NCBI GenBank assembly: GCA_027483345.1
Contig: JAIXUV010000004.1
Location: 1-34,764 of the forward strand
Length of the DNA: 34,764 bases
Reading direction: 5' to 3'
From: Verrucomicrobiales bacterium
GTDB lineage: Bacteria > Verrucomicrobiota > Verrucomicrobiia > Limisphaerales > UBA9464
Every line of letters starts with the position of its first letter. The first letter of the stretch is position 1. Position numbers and translations under genes: made by a program. A model generated the notes under the pieces. The model had not been told where the DNA came from and made no database searches. It saw only the letters and a program-made list of their open reading frames with translations. Positions 18,513-27,415 of this stretch are shown here, piece by piece.

Positions 18513-18938
18513 TCAGCCGACCACTTCGATGCCCATGTTGCGGGCGGTGCCGGCGATGGTGCGGACCGCGGCTTCCTCGTCGTTGGCGTTCATGTCGGAC
18601 GCCTTGATCTTGACGATCTCGAGGATCTGCTTGCGGGTCACCTTGCCGACCTTGTCCTTGTTCGGGACCTTGGAGCCGGAGGCGATGCCAGCCGCCTTCT
18701 TGAGGAGGACGGACGCGGGCGGGGACTTGTAGACGCAGGAGAAGGACTTGTCCTGATACACGGTGATGACCACCGGGATGACCAGACCCGCCTTGTCCTT
18801 GGTGGCCGCATTGAACTCCTTGCAGAAGGCCATGATGTTGATGCCCTGCGAGCCCAGCGCGGGACCGACGGGAGGGGCCGGGTTGGCCTGACCTGCCGCG
18901 ATCTGCAGTTTGACGATGCCAGTTACTTTCTTTGCCAT
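18513..18938 (-). CDS. rplK: 50S ribosomal protein L11
   Basis: [44 protein letters not shown]... is unmistakable L11. Confidence 0.99.
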   Translation of the reverse strand: MAKKVTGIVKLQIAAGQANPAPPVGPALGSQGINIMAFCKEFNAATKDKAGLVIPVVITVYQDKSFSCVYKSPPASVLLKKAAGIASGSKVPNKDKVGKVTRKQILEIVKIKASDMNANDEEAAVRTIAGTARNMGIEVVG

Positions 18939-18986
18939 GTTATCTCTCTTTCGGGTTTCGGCGGTTTGCGACGTCGCTGGGAGGCA

Positions 18987-19535
18987 TCACGACTTCTCGA
19001 CCTGCCAATACTCAAGTTCCACGGGCGTTTTGCGCCCGAAAATGTCGACGGTCACCTTCAGCTTGCCCTTGTCGGGCTCCACTTCCTCGATGACACCGGT
19101 AAAGTTGAGGAACGGTCCGTCGTTGATCTTGACCGTTTCACCCACTTCGAAGCTGACCTTCGGACGCTCGGCGTCCTCGCTCTCGGAGATCTGTTCCTTG
19201 ATCGTGGCGATCTCCTCGGCGGTGACCTCCATCGGACGCTCACCGCCGACGAAGCCAATGACCCCCTGGATGTCCTTGACGAAGTACCACGGCTTCTCGA
19301 GCGGGCGCTTGCCTTCGTCGAGGAGGATCATCTCGATGTAGACGTAGCCGGGATGAAGCTTGCGGGTGGTGACGGTCTTCTTGCCGCCACGGACCTCGAC
19401 CACCTTCTCCATGGGTAGGAGCACCTCGTTGATGTAGGACTCCATCTCGTCGGTCTTGATGCGACGATTGATGGTGTCGCGGACCTTCTGTTCCTGTCCG
19501 GCGAGGGTATGGAGGACGAACCACTGGTGTTTCAT
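18987..19535 (-). CDS. nusG: Transcription termination/antitermination protein NusG
   Basis: MKHQWFVLHTLAGQEQKVRDTI...GYVYIEM...FVGG...GETVKINDGPFLNFTGVIEEVEPDKGKLKVTVDIFGRKTPVELEYWQVEK. Confidence 0.98.
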   Translation of the reverse strand: MKHQWFVLHTLAGQEQKVRDTINRRIKTDEMESYINEVLLPMEKVVEVRGGKKTVTTRKLHPGYVYIEMILLDEGKRPLEKPWYFVKDIQGVIGFVGGERPMEVTAEEIATIKEQISESEDAERPKVSFEVGETVKINDGPFLNFTGVIEEVEPDKGKLKVTVDIFGRKTPVELEYWQVEKS

Positions 19536-19537
19536 GA

Positions 19538-19804
19538 TCAGGAAGCCTTCAGGAGGGCTTTGACGAAGGTGATCATGATCTGGTCGACAACGACGGTGAA
19601 GACGCCAAGCAACCCGATGACCACGAAGATCAGCAGGGTGGAGTTCGCCAACTCATCGCGGCTCGGCCAGTTGCACTTCTTCAGTTCCTGCTGGGTCTCG
19701 CCGACGTAGGCGGAAAGCTTGGCGATGTAGCCCTGCTTCCAGGCAAAAAGGAAGAGACCGCCGAAAACGGCGGTTCCGATCAGAAGCGGAAGATATTCTT
19801 TCAC
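19538..19804 (-). CDS. secE: Preprotein translocase subunit SecE
   Basis: YVGETQQELKKCNWPSRDELANSTLLIFVVIGLLGVFTVVVDQIM immediately upstream of nusG. Confidence 0.95.
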   Translation of the reverse strand: MKEYLPLLIGTAVFGGLFLFAWKQGYIAKLSAYVGETQQELKKCNWPSRDELANSTLLIFVVIGLLGVFTVVVDQIMITFVKALLKAS

Positions 19805-19811
19805 GATAATT

Positions 19812-19901
19812 TGGCGGAGGGGGAGGGATTCGAACCCCCGGTGAGCGTCAGCCCACAGCGGTTTTCAAGACCGCCGCATTAGACCACTCTGCCACCCCTC
19901 C
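19812..19901 (-). tRNA. tRNA-Ser(TGA), CCA encoded
   Basis: GGAGGGG acceptor, GCGGT-CTTGAAA-ACCGC anticodon arm, long variable arm, T arm GGGGG-TTCGAAT-CCCTC-like. Confidence 0.93.
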
Positions 19902-19908
19902 GGGAGGC

Positions 19909-19984
19909 TGGCAGGGCGTGAGGGACTCGAACCCCCAACCAACGGTTTTGGAGACCGCTACTCTACCAATTGAGCTAACGCCCT
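19909..19984 (-). tRNA. tRNA-Trp(CCA), CCA encoded
   Basis: AGGGCGTTAGCTCAATTGGTAGAGTAGCGGTCTCCAAAACCGTTGGTTGGGGGTTCGAGTCCCTCACGCCCTGCCA on the minus strand. Confidence 0.95.
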
Positions 19985-20022
19985 GTCGACCGGCAAATCC
20001 GACTGCTGCGACCGAAAACCAA

Positions 20023-20053
20023 ACGGGGTCGGGGAGATCTTCCCCGACCCCGT
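20023..20053 (-). terminator. Strong hairpin downstream of tuf
   Basis: Perfect 13-bp arms acggggtcgggga / tccccgaccccgt, 5-nt loop; on the minus strand followed by TTTGGTTTT. Confidence 0.75.
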
Positions 20054-20064
20054 CTGTTCAAAAC

Positions 20065-21252
20065 TTAGGTCATGACCTCGGAAACACGGCCGGCACCGAT
20101 GGTGCGACCGCCCTCGCGGATGGCGAAGCGGAGACCCTTCTCCATCGCGACCGGGGCCATCAACTTCACTTCCACGGCGACGTTGTCACCGGGCATCACC
20201 ATCTCGACGCCCGTCGGCAGGGAAACCGTGCCGGTGACGTCGGAGGTGCGGAAGTAGAACTGGGGACGGTAGTTGGTGAAGAACGGCGTGTGACGGCCAC
20301 CCTCGTCCTTGGTCAGGACGTACACCTCGGCCTTGAAGGCGGTGTGGGGCTTGATGGTCGCCGGCTTGGCCAGCACCATGCCGCGCTCCACGTCTTCCTT
20401 CTTGATACCGCGGAGAAGAATTCCGCAGTTGTCACCGGCCTGGACGCTGTCGAGCAGCTTACGGAACATTTCCATGTCCGTGGCGGTGGTCTTGCGGGTG
20501 TCCTTCAGACCGACGATCTCGACTTCCTCCATCTTCTTGAGGACGCCGCGCTCGACACGACCGGTCACGACCGTGCCGCGACCTTCGATGTTGAACACGT
20601 CTTCGATGCACATCAGGAAGGGCTTGTCGGCCTCGCGGACGGGCTCCGGGACGAAGGTGTCCAGCGCCTCGAGCAGGTCGGCGATCGCCTTTTCACCCTC
20701 GGGGGTGCCGGCAATGGCGGCCGTGGCGGAACCACGGACGATCGGCGTCTTCTCGCCGGGGAAACCGTACTTCGTGAGCAGGTCACGGATCTCCATCTCG
20801 ATCAACTCGAGGAGGTCCGCATCGGCGAGGTCGACCTTGTTCAGGAAGACGACGATGCTCGGGACGCCGACCTGACGGGCGAGCAGGATGTGCTCACGGG
20901 TCTGGGGCATCGGACCATCCGCCGCGCTGACCACCAGGATCGCGCCGTCCATCTGGGCGGCACCGGTGATCATGTTCTTGACGTAGTCGGCATGGCCGGG
21001 GCAGTCAACGTGGGCGTAGTGCCGGTTCGGGCTCTCGTATTCCACGTGGGACACCGCGATGGTCACGGTCTTGGTATCATCGCGGACGGTGCCACCCTTG
21101 GTGATGTCCTTGTACTCGATCATCGGGGCGAGTCCCTTGCGATTCTGAACCGCAACAATGGCGGCGGTCAGGGTGGACTTGCCGTGGTCAACGTGTCCGA
21201 TGGTGCCCACGTTCATGTGGGGCTTCGTCCGTTGGAAGGTGTCTTTGGCCAT
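20065..21252 (-). CDS. tuf: Elongation factor Tu
   Basis: [32 protein letters not shown]...[64 protein letters not shown]. Confidence 0.99.
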   Translation of the reverse strand: MAKDTFQRTKPHMNVGTIGHVDHGKSTLTAAIVAVQNRKGLAPMIEYKDITKGGTVRDDTKTVTIAVSHVEYESPNRHYAHVDCPGHADYVKNMITGAAQMDGAILVVSAADGPMPQTREHILLARQVGVPSIVVFLNKVDLADADLLELIEMEIRDLLTKYGFPGEKTPIVRGSATAAIAGTPEGEKAIADLLEALDTFVPEPVREADKPFLMCIEDVFNIEGRGTVVTGRVERGVLKKMEEVEIVGLKDTRKTTATDMEMFRKLLDSVQAGDNCGILLRGIKKEDVERGMVLAKPATIKPHTAFKAEVYVLTKDEGGRHTPFFTNYRPQFYFRTSDVTGTVSLPTGVEMVMPGDNVAVEVKLMAPVAMEKGLRFAIREGGRTIGAGRVSEVMT

Positions 21253-21313
21253 GTGTCGTGTCGTTAAACAGTTCTCGTTTTGCCAACCGAAAAGTTACCT
21301 GCCTGCTCCCTGC

Positions 21314-21389
<76 letters not shown>

Positions 21390-21501
21390 TTTAAGCAGAA
21401 ATCGGCAACCTTGCCGCCTCGCGACGACAAAAAGGCTCGGTTTCCAGTACTACAAGAGCTGAAAACCAGTCTCGCTGCCTGCAACTCTTAAATTGAGCCC
21501 G

Positions 21502-21532
21502 ATTACTTAAAAATCAGGCGGCGCTGTGTCAA
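21502..21532 (-). promoter_or_regulatory. Candidate sigma70-type promoter for the tRNA-Thr/tuf operon
   Basis: Consensus TTGACA on the minus strand (21532-21527), followed after 17-19 nt by the AT-rich segment TAAGTA/AGTAAT. Confidence 0.45.
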
Positions 21533-21602
21533 CGCGTTTCTGGAAAAAACCGCTCCGTCGTCGGCCTTTCCAGAACCTCAATCCGAATTGCAAGAAAAGA
21601 AC

Positions 21603-21643
21603 CGGGCCTCAGCCCGTTTTTCGAAGTCCATTCCTGGACTTCG
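21603..21643 (-). terminator. Tandem hairpins downstream of the adenylate-kinase-like gene
   Basis: cgaagtcca-ttcc-tggacttcg (9-bp arms) and cgggc-ctca-gcccg; T-rich on the minus strand after the second hairpin (GTTCTTTTCTTG). Confidence 0.6.
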
Positions 21644-21677
21644 GTCGCCGCCGGATCCGCCATCGGATCCGCAAAAG

Positions 21678-22316
21678 TCAGCGGGGAATCGTCGTGGGAA
21701 GGTAAACCGTCCCGCCATCGCTCACCGCCGGTTTCGGAATCTGCGCGATCACCTTGAGGATGTCGAGCAGTACGAACATCGGTTCCTGCGTGGAGTCGAT
21801 CTGATGGATCAAGGTGTCGGGATAGCACTCGAGGACGGCGCGGGTCTCCTTCTTGTAGGTTTCAAGCCGGCTCCGGATCGTCTCGATGTTCGCATCGTCC
21901 AACCGGTTCTCCTTCAGGGCACGCCGCTGGAGGCGCACGACGAGCTTGTCCAGCACGGGACAGAACAGGTTGAAGATCGCCTTCACGTCGATCAGGTCGC
22001 GCATGATCTCCGCCTGACGGGGATTCCGGGGGATGCCATCCAGCAGCAGCGTGTCCGCCTCGGGGTTGAACCTTCCTGTCGCGGTCAGGCCCTCGATGGA
22101 ACGCTTCCACAACTCGATCGTCGGCTCGTCCGGAACCAACCGGCCGTTGGAGGCGTACTCGACGAAAACGCGTCCCAAAGGGGAATCGACCCGCAGGTTG
22201 CGGAAGGCGTCGCCGCAGGAGAAATGCACGAAGTTGGGGATCTGGCCCAGGATCTTGCCTTGGGTTCCCTTCCCGGCACCGGGTGCCCCGAACAACAGAA
22301 TCGCCCGATATTTCAT
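21678..22316 (-). CDS. Adenylate kinase-like nucleoside monophosphate kinase
   Basis: P-loop ILLFGAPGAGKGTQGKIL; HFSCGDAFR; LLLDGIPRNPRQAE; RLDDANIETIRSRLETYKKET; no zinc-type long LID. Confidence 0.85.
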   Translation of the reverse strand: MKYRAILLFGAPGAGKGTQGKILGQIPNFVHFSCGDAFRNLRVDSPLGRVFVEYASNGRLVPDEPTIELWKRSIEGLTATGRFNPEADTLLLDGIPRNPRQAEIMRDLIDVKAIFNLFCPVLDKLVVRLQRRALKENRLDDANIETIRSRLETYKKETRAVLECYPDTLIHQIDSTQEPMFVLLDILKVIAQIPKPAVSDGGTVYLPTTIPR

Positions 22317-22328
22317 GGATATCCGGAA

Positions 22329-23273
22329 TCAGGCGTCCTTCGCGCGGAGCTTGACCTCCAGGACCTGCGTGAATTCCACCCCCAGCTCCGCGGATTCCGC
22401 GGTCCGGAAATGGATCTCGGTCGCGCTGATCCGGCTGATCCGGGTTCCGACGAGCGCGCCCTTGGACGTGGCCACCTCGATGACCAAGTCCTTGTCGGCC
22501 TCGCTGGCCACGACCCGGAAGAAGGAGGGGAACTGGGTCTCGAAAAACCGCCGGTTGAACGTGGTCTCTCCACGCTTGAAGATGCGGGGAAGATCCTGGG
22601 AAGCACCGCCGGCGGCGTGCTTCGAGATGCCGAGGCCAGAGGCACCATGCGCCGCGGGAGCCGCAGGGGCCGCAGCCGGCGGCGGTACATTCAACTGCTG
22701 CGCAGCAGCGGCTTCCTCCGTGGCGTTCACGATGACCTCCTCCTCCCTTCTCGGCAGCATGAGGAAGATCAGCGGCCCGATCACCGGCAGCACCGCGGAA
22801 AGCCCGCAGACCAACGGCACCGGACGCCAACGGAAGCGCGCGATCTCATAACCGGCGTAGAGATTCGCGAGGAAAAGCGCACCGATTAGAATCAAACCGT
22901 TCGGGGTGGTCAGGGCGGCGTAGACACCACGCCCCGCCAAATCCGGGCTGGGTCGTTCGGCTCGGGTCGGCTGGCGGACGTCGATCTTGCGGGCCTCGGC
23001 GCGGGCGATTTCCTCGGCTGGCGGCTCGATCAGCGGTTCCACGAACTTCCGGGCCTTCGGATGGTCGGCCAAGGCCTTCAGCGTGGCCTCGTCCAGCTTC
23101 GCCCAATCGAGGCGGGGCGAGAAACCGCCGGTCTTCAGCCGGATCACCAACCCATCCGGATCCGCCGCGGAGACCTCCCCCTCATAGGCATCGCCGGTGA
23201 TGGTACGGACCTCCGCAGCCCAAGCGGAAAGAAGGCAGAGACAGCAAAGGATTGCGGCCTGGAGCAGACGCAT
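22329..23273 (-). CDS. Secreted/membrane protein with SHD1-like N-terminal domain, function unknown
   Basis: Signal peptide MRLLQAAILCCLCLLSAWA; EVRTITGDAYEGEVSAADPDGLVIRLKTGGFSPRLDWAKLDEATLKAL; two TM segments in the middle. Confidence 0.7.
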   Translation of the reverse strand: MRLLQAAILCCLCLLSAWAAEVRTITGDAYEGEVSAADPDGLVIRLKTGGFSPRLDWAKLDEATLKALADHPKARKFVEPLIEPPAEEIARAEARKIDVRQPTRAERPSPDLAGRGVYAALTTPNGLILIGALFLANLYAGYEIARFRWRPVPLVCGLSAVLPVIGPLIFLMLPRREEEVIVNATEEAAAAQQLNVPPPAAAPAAPAAHGASGLGISKHAAGGASQDLPRIFKRGETTFNRRFFETQFPSFFRVVASEADKDLVIEVATSKGALVGTRISRISATEIHFRTAESAELGVEFTQVLEVKLRAKDA

Positions 23274-23285
23274 GATCGGTAGAGG

Positions 23286-24032
23286 GTGACAAACGTGCAT
23301 GGCGGTGAAAGCCCAATTTTCGGGGGCGGCCCGTTCCTAGCAGCAGCAGTGCCGTCCGACGCTTGCCGCCACCGGCCGGTTCCCTACCTTGACGCCGCGT
23401 TGAAGAAAGCGACCAAGACCGAGATCCCGAGGAAGACCGTCTATCGCCTCTCGCTGTACCTCCGCTGCCTCCAACGGCTGAAGTCCAACCAGATCACCAC
23501 CGTCAGCAGCGAGGCGCTCGCACGTGCGGCGGGCGTGAAGCCGACACAACTGCGCAAGGACCTGACCTACCTCGGTCAGTTCGGCACCCGCGGACTCGGC
23601 TATGATGTCGACCAGTTGGCCCGCATGATCACCGCGCACCTCGGCACCAACCGGCTTCAACCGGTCGTCCTGGTCGGTGTGGGCAACCTTGGAAGCGCGC
23701 TCGTCCAGTATCAGGGCTTCGGGCCCGAAGGATTCGAGATCGTCGCGGCGTTCGACCAGGATCCGGACCGCCAACGCGGAGGCGAACTGCGGGTCCCGCT
23801 GTATCCGATGAGCCGGCTGCCCGAGATCACCTCCCGCCTCGGTGTCCGCATGGCCATCCTCGCCGTGCCCGCCGCCGCAGCCCAGGAGGTCGCGAACGCC
23901 CTCGTCGGTGCCGGCATCCTCGGCATTCTCAACTTCGCGCCCATCGTTCCCGCGGTCCCGGAACACGTCGCCCTCAGCAACGTGAACCTCGCCATCGAGC
24001 TCGAGAACCTCAGCTATTTCCTCCAGGATTGA
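23286..24032 (+). CDS. rex: Redox-sensing transcriptional repressor Rex
   Basis: IPRKTVYRLSLYLRCLQRL, LARAAGVKPTQLRKDLTYLGQFGTRGLGYDVDQL, VLVGVGNLGSALVQYQGF, ILNFAPIVPAVPEHVALSNVNLAIELENLSYFL. A TTG at 23400 may be the true start. Confidence 0.95.
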   Translation: MTNVHGGESPIFGGGPFLAAAVPSDACRHRPVPYLDAALKKATKTEIPRKTVYRLSLYLRCLQRLKSNQITTVSSEALARAAGVKPTQLRKDLTYLGQFGTRGLGYDVDQLARMITAHLGTNRLQPVVLVGVGNLGSALVQYQGFGPEGFEIVAAFDQDPDRQRGGELRVPLYPMSRLPEITSRLGVRMAILAVPAAAAQEVANALVGAGILGILNFAPIVPAVPEHVALSNVNLAIELENLSYFLQD

Positions 24033-24051
24033 TCCGCCGGGCCCGCATCCG

Positions 24052-25218
24052 ATGACTTCCCAGCTCCCTTCCGAAGCCTCCCAGGCCCAGGTCCTTCCCG
24101 ACATCCGCAACCAGCCCCACGCGATCCTCGCCGCCGCGTTCGCCGAATGGCAGCAGCCCGCCTATCGGATGGAACAGCTCCTCGGCTGGCTCTACCCGCG
24201 GCGGGCCACCAGCTGGGATTCGATGACCAACCTCCCGCGCGGACTCCGGGACCGGCTGGCAGAACGCTGGTCCCTCGGCCGCCTGGATCTGGTGCGCAAA
24301 CAGGGTTCGAAGGACACCACGCAGAAGTTCCTCTGGCGTCTTCGCGACGGCTCTTTCGTCGAAAGCGTGCTCATCCCCGCCAACCCGGCCCTTTACGGCG
24401 AGGCGGCGGACCGCCACACGCTGTGCGTCTCCACCCAGGTCGGCTGTGCCTACGGCTGCCGCTTCTGCGCCAGCGGACTGGAAGGATGGAAGCGGAACCT
24501 CGAACCCTGGGAGATCGTCGGCCAGATCCTCGGGATCGAACGCTGGCACACCGAACAGCCCGACGAGGCCCGAGCCGCCACCACAGGAGACCGCCTGATC
24601 AACAACTTGGTCATCATGGGGATGGGCGAACCCCTGGCCAACTACGACAACCTCCTCGCCGCCCTTCGCCTGCTCAACGCCCCGTGGGGCGGCAACATCG
24701 GCGCACGGAAAATCACCATCTCCACCAGCGGCGTGGTGCCGAAGATCCGTCAACTCGCCGAGGAACCCGAGCAGTTCCGTCTCGCCATCTCCCTCCACGG
24801 CGCCACCGACGCCGTCCGCAGCCAGATCATGCCGGTCAACCGGAAGCACCCGCTTGCCGACCTGACCGCCGCCTGCCAGCACTACGTCGCGAAGAAGGGC
24901 AAGATGATCACCCTTGAGTACATCCTCATCGAGGGCGTCAATGACGCGCTCTCCGAGGCCCCGGTCCTGGCCGCCCTCGCCCGACGCCTCCACGCCAAGG
25001 TCAACCTCATCCCTTACAACACGGTCGAGGGACTGCCCTGGAAACGCCCGGACGAACGCCGTTGCACCGCCTTCGCGGAAGTGGTCCAGAAGGAGGGCAT
25101 CGTCACCACGCTCCGTCTGGAGAAGGGCCATGACATCGACGCCGCCTGCGGTCAGCTTCGCCTGAGGACCGAACGGGAACTCGCCTCGGCCGGCCCGGCG
25201 GACGCTCCGATTGGCTGA
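24052..25218 (+). CDS. rlmN: 23S rRNA (adenine(2503)-C(2))-methyltransferase, radical SAM
   Basis: CVSTQVGCAYGCRFCASGLEGWKRNL, LVIMGMGEPLANYDNLLAALRLL, ISTSGVVPKIRQLAEEPEQFRLAISLHGATDAVRSQIMPVNRKHPL. Confidence 0.97.
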   Translation: MTSQLPSEASQAQVLPDIRNQPHAILAAAFAEWQQPAYRMEQLLGWLYPRRATSWDSMTNLPRGLRDRLAERWSLGRLDLVRKQGSKDTTQKFLWRLRDGSFVESVLIPANPALYGEAADRHTLCVSTQVGCAYGCRFCASGLEGWKRNLEPWEIVGQILGIERWHTEQPDEARAATTGDRLINNLVIMGMGEPLANYDNLLAALRLLNAPWGGNIGARKITISTSGVVPKIRQLAEEPEQFRLAISLHGATDAVRSQIMPVNRKHPLADLTAACQHYVAKKGKMITLEYILIEGVNDALSEAPVLAALARRLHAKVNLIPYNTVEGLPWKRPDERRCTAFAEVVQKEGIVTTLRLEKGHDIDAACGQLRLRTERELASAGPADAPIG

Positions 25219-25274
25219 AACCTTACCCTGTTTCACGGGTGTTTCCGGCGTCGGAACAAAGAGAAAGGAAACCC

Positions 25275-25532
25275 ATGTTCGCCCTGATTGATGTCGCCTT
25301 CGGCCTCTTGCTGGTGCTTCTGGCGCTGGTCTGCATCCCGCTGGCCGTCGCCACCTTCGCGTTCTGGATCTGGATGCTCATCGACAGCATCCGAAACAAC
25401 CGGAACAGCCCCACCGGTCGTGTCCTGTGGACCGCCGTGGTCTGGTTCGTGCCGGTGATCGGCTCGATCCTCTACTTCGTCTTCGGGCGCAACCGGCACC
25501 TGCGTCCCGGCGTGACGCCGGCTTCGGCCTGA
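25275..25532 (+). CDS. PLDc_N-domain small membrane protein
   Basis: 85 aa, two TM, FAFWIWMLIDSIRNNRNSPTGRVLWTAVVWFVPVIGSILYFVFGRNRHLR. Confidence 0.8.
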   Translation: MFALIDVAFGLLLVLLALVCIPLAVATFAFWIWMLIDSIRNNRNSPTGRVLWTAVVWFVPVIGSILYFVFGRNRHLRPGVTPASA

Positions 25533-25550
25533 ACCGGGTTCCAACTCCAA

Positions 25551-25581
25551 CGGCAGGCGCCGGAACTCCCGGCGCCTGCCG
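25551..25581. terminator. Perfect 13-bp stem-loop after the PLDc_N gene
   Basis: cggcaggcgccgg-aactc-ccggcgcctgccg; no U-tract follows, so the terminator role is uncertain. Confidence 0.5.
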
Positions 25582-25619
25582 CATGGACCCAAGCCCCGCC
25601 GGTCGCTAGGGTCCCCGCG

Positions 25620-26252
25620 GTGATCGCACTCCTCGATTACGATTCCGGCAACATCCGCAGCGTCGAGAAGGCCCTTCGAAGGGTCGGCGCCGAGGTGCAT
25701 CGCACCCGCACGGCTGAGGGGATGCGCGGAGCCCAGGGCGTGGTCCTGCCCGGCGTCGGCGCCTTCGACGACTGCATCCACGCACTCCAGCGCCAGGAAC
25801 TGCTCGAGGGCGTCCGCAACTGGATCGCCGAAGGGCGCCCCTTCCTCGGCATCTGCGTCGGATACCAGGCGCTCTTCGATCGCAGCGAGGAATTCAACTC
25901 CTGCGCGCTCGGTCTCGGCATCCTTCGTGGACCCGTGGTCCGCTTCCAGCCGACCGCCGAGGAACCCCGCCTGAAGATCCCGCAGATCGGATGGAACCAG
26001 ATCGAACTCACCCGCCCCGACTGCCCGCTGTACCGCGGGATCCCCGACGGCAGCTGGTTCTACTTCGTCCACTCCTTCCACCCGCGTCCGGAGGATTCCT
26101 CGGTCATCGCAACGCGCACCACCTACGGGATGCCCTTCGCCTCTTCCGTCTGGCGCGACAACGTGTTCGCCACCCAGTTCCATCCGGAGAAAAGCCAGGA
26201 GAACGGCCTGCGCCTCCTCGGCAACTTCGTGGAGATCGCCGCCCGTTCCTGA
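25620..26252 (+). CDS. hisH: Imidazole glycerol phosphate synthase glutamine amidotransferase subunit HisH
   Basis: GTG start; IALLDYDSGNIRSVEKALRRVGAEV, VLPGVGAFDDC, PFLGICVGYQALFDRSEE, FVHSFHP, ATQFHPEKSQENGLRLLGNF. Confidence 0.95.
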   Translation: MIALLDYDSGNIRSVEKALRRVGAEVHRTRTAEGMRGAQGVVLPGVGAFDDCIHALQRQELLEGVRNWIAEGRPFLGICVGYQALFDRSEEFNSCALGLGILRGPVVRFQPTAEEPRLKIPQIGWNQIELTRPDCPLYRGIPDGSWFYFVHSFHPRPEDSSVIATRTTYGMPFASSVWRDNVFATQFHPEKSQENGLRLLGNFVEIAARS

Positions 26253-26502
26253 TTCGTCAGGGCTGGGAGGGACCGGACCTCACGCAGAATCGCAAAGACG
26301 CCAACCGGGGAGCTGGAAACGGCTCCGAACGCGGCCCAAAAGGGCCATCGCCCGGACTCGATCGGACAAAACCCGAGGTTTCCTGCCCTTTACCCGCGGT
26401 TTTGCGGCTTCGAGTGCCGGCCCATTCCGCCTGAGTTCCCCCCAGCCTCCCTTCGCGGACCACTCACGCCGCCAGTTTTCCTTGGACACTCCATCGCGGC
26501 CG

Positions 26503-26528
26503 CTCATATTCCGTTAATGGAATATGAG
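26503..26528. promoter_or_regulatory. Perfect inverted repeat, candidate ArsR operator overlapping the arsR start codon
   Basis: ctcatattcc-gttaat-ggaatatgag (10-6-10), with CATATT inside the left arm as a possible -10 element. Confidence 0.75.
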
Positions 26529-26919
26529 GTTGGTGGAGATCTACCAGTGCCTTTGTGACGAGACGCGATTGAGGCTGTTGAACCTGTTGCAGACGGGTCC
26601 CCTGTGCGTTTGTCACCTTCAGGAGGTCCTCGACATGGGCCAGGTGGCCGTGTCGAAGCACCTCGGCTATCTCCGTCGTCATGGCTTGGTCACCGCCACG
26701 CGTGAAGGCAAATGGCGGATCTACCGTCTGGTCGATCCCGCCCCGCCGGAGTTGCGGCGTCACCTCGCCTGCCTCCAGGACTGCACCCGGGAGATCCCCC
26801 TCTTCTGCGAGGACCAGCGCCGACTCGCCGCCCGCCTACAGGACTGCTGTCCATCGGGGCCGCCTGCCGGAACGCGGGAACCCTCGGCGATCCACTTCCG
26901 AACGAAACCGAATCCATGA
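26524..26919 (+). CDS. arsR: ArsR/SmtB family transcriptional regulator
   Basis: [64 protein letters not shown] resembles the As(III)-binding ELCVCDL box; Cys-rich tail. Confidence 0.93.
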   Translation: MRLVEIYQCLCDETRLRLLNLLQTGPLCVCHLQEVLDMGQVAVSKHLGYLRRHGLVTATREGKWRIYRLVDPAPPELRRHLACLQDCTREIPLFCEDQRRLAARLQDCCPSGPPAGTREPSAIHFRTKPNP

Positions 26920-27368
26920 GCGACGTCATGCTTCCGAAGATCCTCATCCTCTGCACCGGCAACTCCTGTCGCAGCCATCTCGCCGAAGGCATACTCCGGG
27001 CGGAATCCCGGGGCCGTTTCGAGGTGGTCAGCGCCGGATCCAAACCGTCCGGATACGTCCATCCGCTCGCCATCCGGGTCATGGGGGAGATCGGCATCGA
27101 CATCTCCGCGCACCAGTCCAAGCACATGGAGCTGTTCCTGGCGGACCGGATCGAGACGGTGATCACGGTGTGTGGCAATGCCGACCAGGTCTGTCCGGTC
27201 TATCCGGGCCAGCTCAACCGGCACCATTGGCCGTTCGAGGACCCGGCCCATGCCGTCGGAACCGAGGAGGAGAAGCTCGCGGTGTTCCAGCGTGTGCGCG
27301 ACGAGATCCGGGCGGTCTTCATCGCCTATGCCCGCGGACGCCAGGACGAGGCCGCCGCGCGCGGCTGA
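26916..27368 (+). CDS. arsC: Arsenate reductase, LMW-phosphatase/thioredoxin-coupled type
   Basis: [17 protein letters not shown] (CX5R) and [30 protein letters not shown] (distal redox Cys pair as in pI258-type ArsC); ATGA overlap with arsR. Confidence 0.93.
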   Translation: MSDVMLPKILILCTGNSCRSHLAEGILRAESRGRFEVVSAGSKPSGYVHPLAIRVMGEIGIDISAHQSKHMELFLADRIETVITVCGNADQVCPVYPGQLNRHHWPFEDPAHAVGTEEEKLAVFQRVRDEIRAVFIAYARGRQDEAAARG

Positions 27369-27415
27369 TCCGCCAAACCCAATCGACGAAACCCAAACAG
27401 CCTTCCATTTCGAAG

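Noticed and set aside
19918-21267. 449 aa plus-strand ORF antisense to tuf and tRNA-Trp
   Set aside because: Runs through a tRNA and tuf; tuf identity is unambiguous on the other strand.
26334-26347. ggccc-aaaa-gggcc small hairpin after hisH
   Set aside because: Five-bp stem without a T-tract; not enough to call a terminator in GC-rich DNA.
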